Assembly: GCA_029448655.1 (NCBI GenBank)
Contig: JACCLO010000003.1
Span: forward strand, 4,712,001 to 4,776,000
Length of the DNA: 64,000 nucleotides
Reading direction: 5' to 3'
Source of the DNA: Wolfiporia cocos
Lineage: Eukaryota; Basidiomycota; Agaricomycetes; Polyporales; Phaeolaceae
A model generated the notes under the pieces. It ran no database searches. It saw only the letters and a program-made list of their open reading frames with translations, and had not been told where the DNA came from. This document shows positions 62,805 through 64,000 of the stretch, piece after piece. Made by a program: the position numbers and the translations under genes. Every line of letters starts with the position of its first letter. Within the stretch, counting starts at the first letter, position 1.

Positions 62805-64000
62805 TACAAGTTCTGACTGCGGACAAGGCAAGCGCTCACCGAAGAACATGCAATTCAATGTCACCTCTTGGACCTGGCTGCGCAATGAGCAAGTAGGGGG
62901 TCCTGGGCGTCGCACGCGAAGAGTCGTTTTGCAACTGACGCTGTGGTGTTGATTTCGTTGCATACTTTCTGATTATGAATAAAAACGTTGTCTTGCTTTC
63001 TCTAACGCGCACTGTATTTTCATGAAATGCCAAATACGCGCCATGAAGTATATCAAACCCCGACTTCAGCTTACTCTATTATTAGTCTTTGCCCTCCTGA
63101 GTAGTTCTCCTACCGCGTGTACATCGCCTTGAGATGGCCCTGGCATTACTCATACGGTACCTCGTCCAGTGTACAGGATATCAAAACTATGTGACATACT
63201 TTGCTGGGTTTTAGGCTTCTTACCACGAACATAGGTAATGTCACATAGCCGTCGTCTTTGTTCAAGATGCTGATACCTCTATCCGGATACTCCCGGACAG
63301 TGCCTGCACAGTCATGACCTGTACACGCTTTGAACGCAATTGTCTTTTGATGTTGGTGAGTGTACGCTTTGGACTTGCCCACAACCATCTACTGCGCGAC
63401 TCCAACCTATGTATGTGACATTTATATGATAGCTAGCGCTCTGCAAAGGAGACTTGATCAGCCGCTGCTTGTAGCAAGGTATCAAGTGTTCTCGCCAAAA
63501 CGTCGCAACAATGGTGCTACTAAGGGACTGTCTTTGCCCTAGTATTCATGATTCAATGACGCTACGACGCCAAGCGGCCCAGCCCGTTTTCAGCATGGTT
63601 CGTATTGGATACGGTGTTTCTAACTCAGAGAAGTACTATGTGCGCAATATTCATCAGCAGATATGAGTCGAGTCTACTCAGCGCATTGTATGCATTTCAC
63701 TGAACGAGAGGGGTTGCGATAAATGCGACGACTAGCACAATGATCGCTTCCCCGTGGGACCGCCAGTGAGCGCATAAGGCAGCGTAGTAAAGTACAGGCA
63801 GCAGCGCAGCATTTCTCCATCGTAGTGCGTCCGCATCAGCATATGCACCAGCATTCGCAGGCCAGGGTCCCCGCCGTTTGCCGCACCTCCTGATCAAGCG
63901 CCGAGAGTGGAGGGTCGACATATTCTTCTCAGCCATCAGGCTGAGGTGCGACAATGCCTCTACTATCGGACACGGATTGCTGTACATGCAATCAGCGGCC
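62805..64000. other. no recognised gene
   Basis: Candidate frames include minus 63146-63388 and minus 63697-63987. The latter ends in a hydrophobic segment (AIIVLVVAFIATPLVQ) and might be the last exon of a gene extending beyond the window. Neither is supported enough to call. Confidence 0.4.

Overview
The window is nuclear DNA from a filamentous fungus, most likely an Agaricomycete (mushroom or polypore) basidiomycete. Genes are split by many GT-AG introns of about 45-60 nt, and histones H4 and H3 are divergently paired and intron-rich. Lineage-typical families are present: a DUF6534 membrane protein, F-box proteins, a small Cys-rich family and GPI-anchored pepsin-like proteases. No bacterial operon, tRNA, rRNA or CRISPR array was seen. 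Exon joins given below were checked by hand for reading phase unless stated otherwise.

Layout. 1-5.2 kb: little coding DNA except one small Cys-rich gene (copy A). 5.2-8.1 kb: a coiled-coil gene divergent from kinetochore subunit NNF1. 8.1-12.8 kb: gene-poor, with rearranged repeats and a possible decayed recombinase. 12.8-14.1 kb: divergent H4 and H3. 14.5-19.5 kb: the 14-exon tRNA m5C methyltransferase NCL1/TRM4, divergent from an unrecognised gene. 20.5-22.3 kb: aspartic protease. 23.2-25.4 kb: DUF6534 gene. 25.6-27.2 kb: mitochondrial rhomboid protease. 27.9-28.3 kb: Cys-rich copy B. 29.9-30.8 kb: mitochondrial ribosomal protein uL23m. 31.2-31.8 kb: a non-autonomous hAT-like element with a perfect 8-bp target duplication. 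33.5-38.1 kb: a WDR24/RTC1-type GATOR2/SEA subunit. 38.6-39.0 kb: Cys-rich copy C. 39-44.3 kb: mostly non-coding, with a fold-back repeat and a 220-bp inverted-repeat element. 44.4-47.5 kb: a TUL1/DSC1 membrane RING ubiquitin ligase. 48.2-49.0 kb: a GNAT acetyltransferase. 52-53.3 kb: a frameshifted F-box gene. 54.9-55.6 kb: an OsmC/Ohr peroxiredoxin-like gene. 57.5-58.2 kb: a small secreted protein. 59.8-61.0 kb: a Pro-rich protein with internal repeats. 61.4-62.8 kb: an F-box paralogue of the 52-kb gene, apparently intact.

Most neighbouring genes are functionally unrelated, as is usual in fungal chromosomes. The links that can be seen are divergent promoters (NNF1/coiled-coil, H4/H3, NCL1/unknown), several of which carry an ACGCGT (MCB-type) hexamer, and dispersed paralogues (three Cys-rich genes, two F-box genes). 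The most novel-looking items are the three-member Cys-rich family with a 23-codon first exon in every copy, the H3 with an N-tail three residues longer than canonical, and several short inverted-repeat elements without coding capacity.
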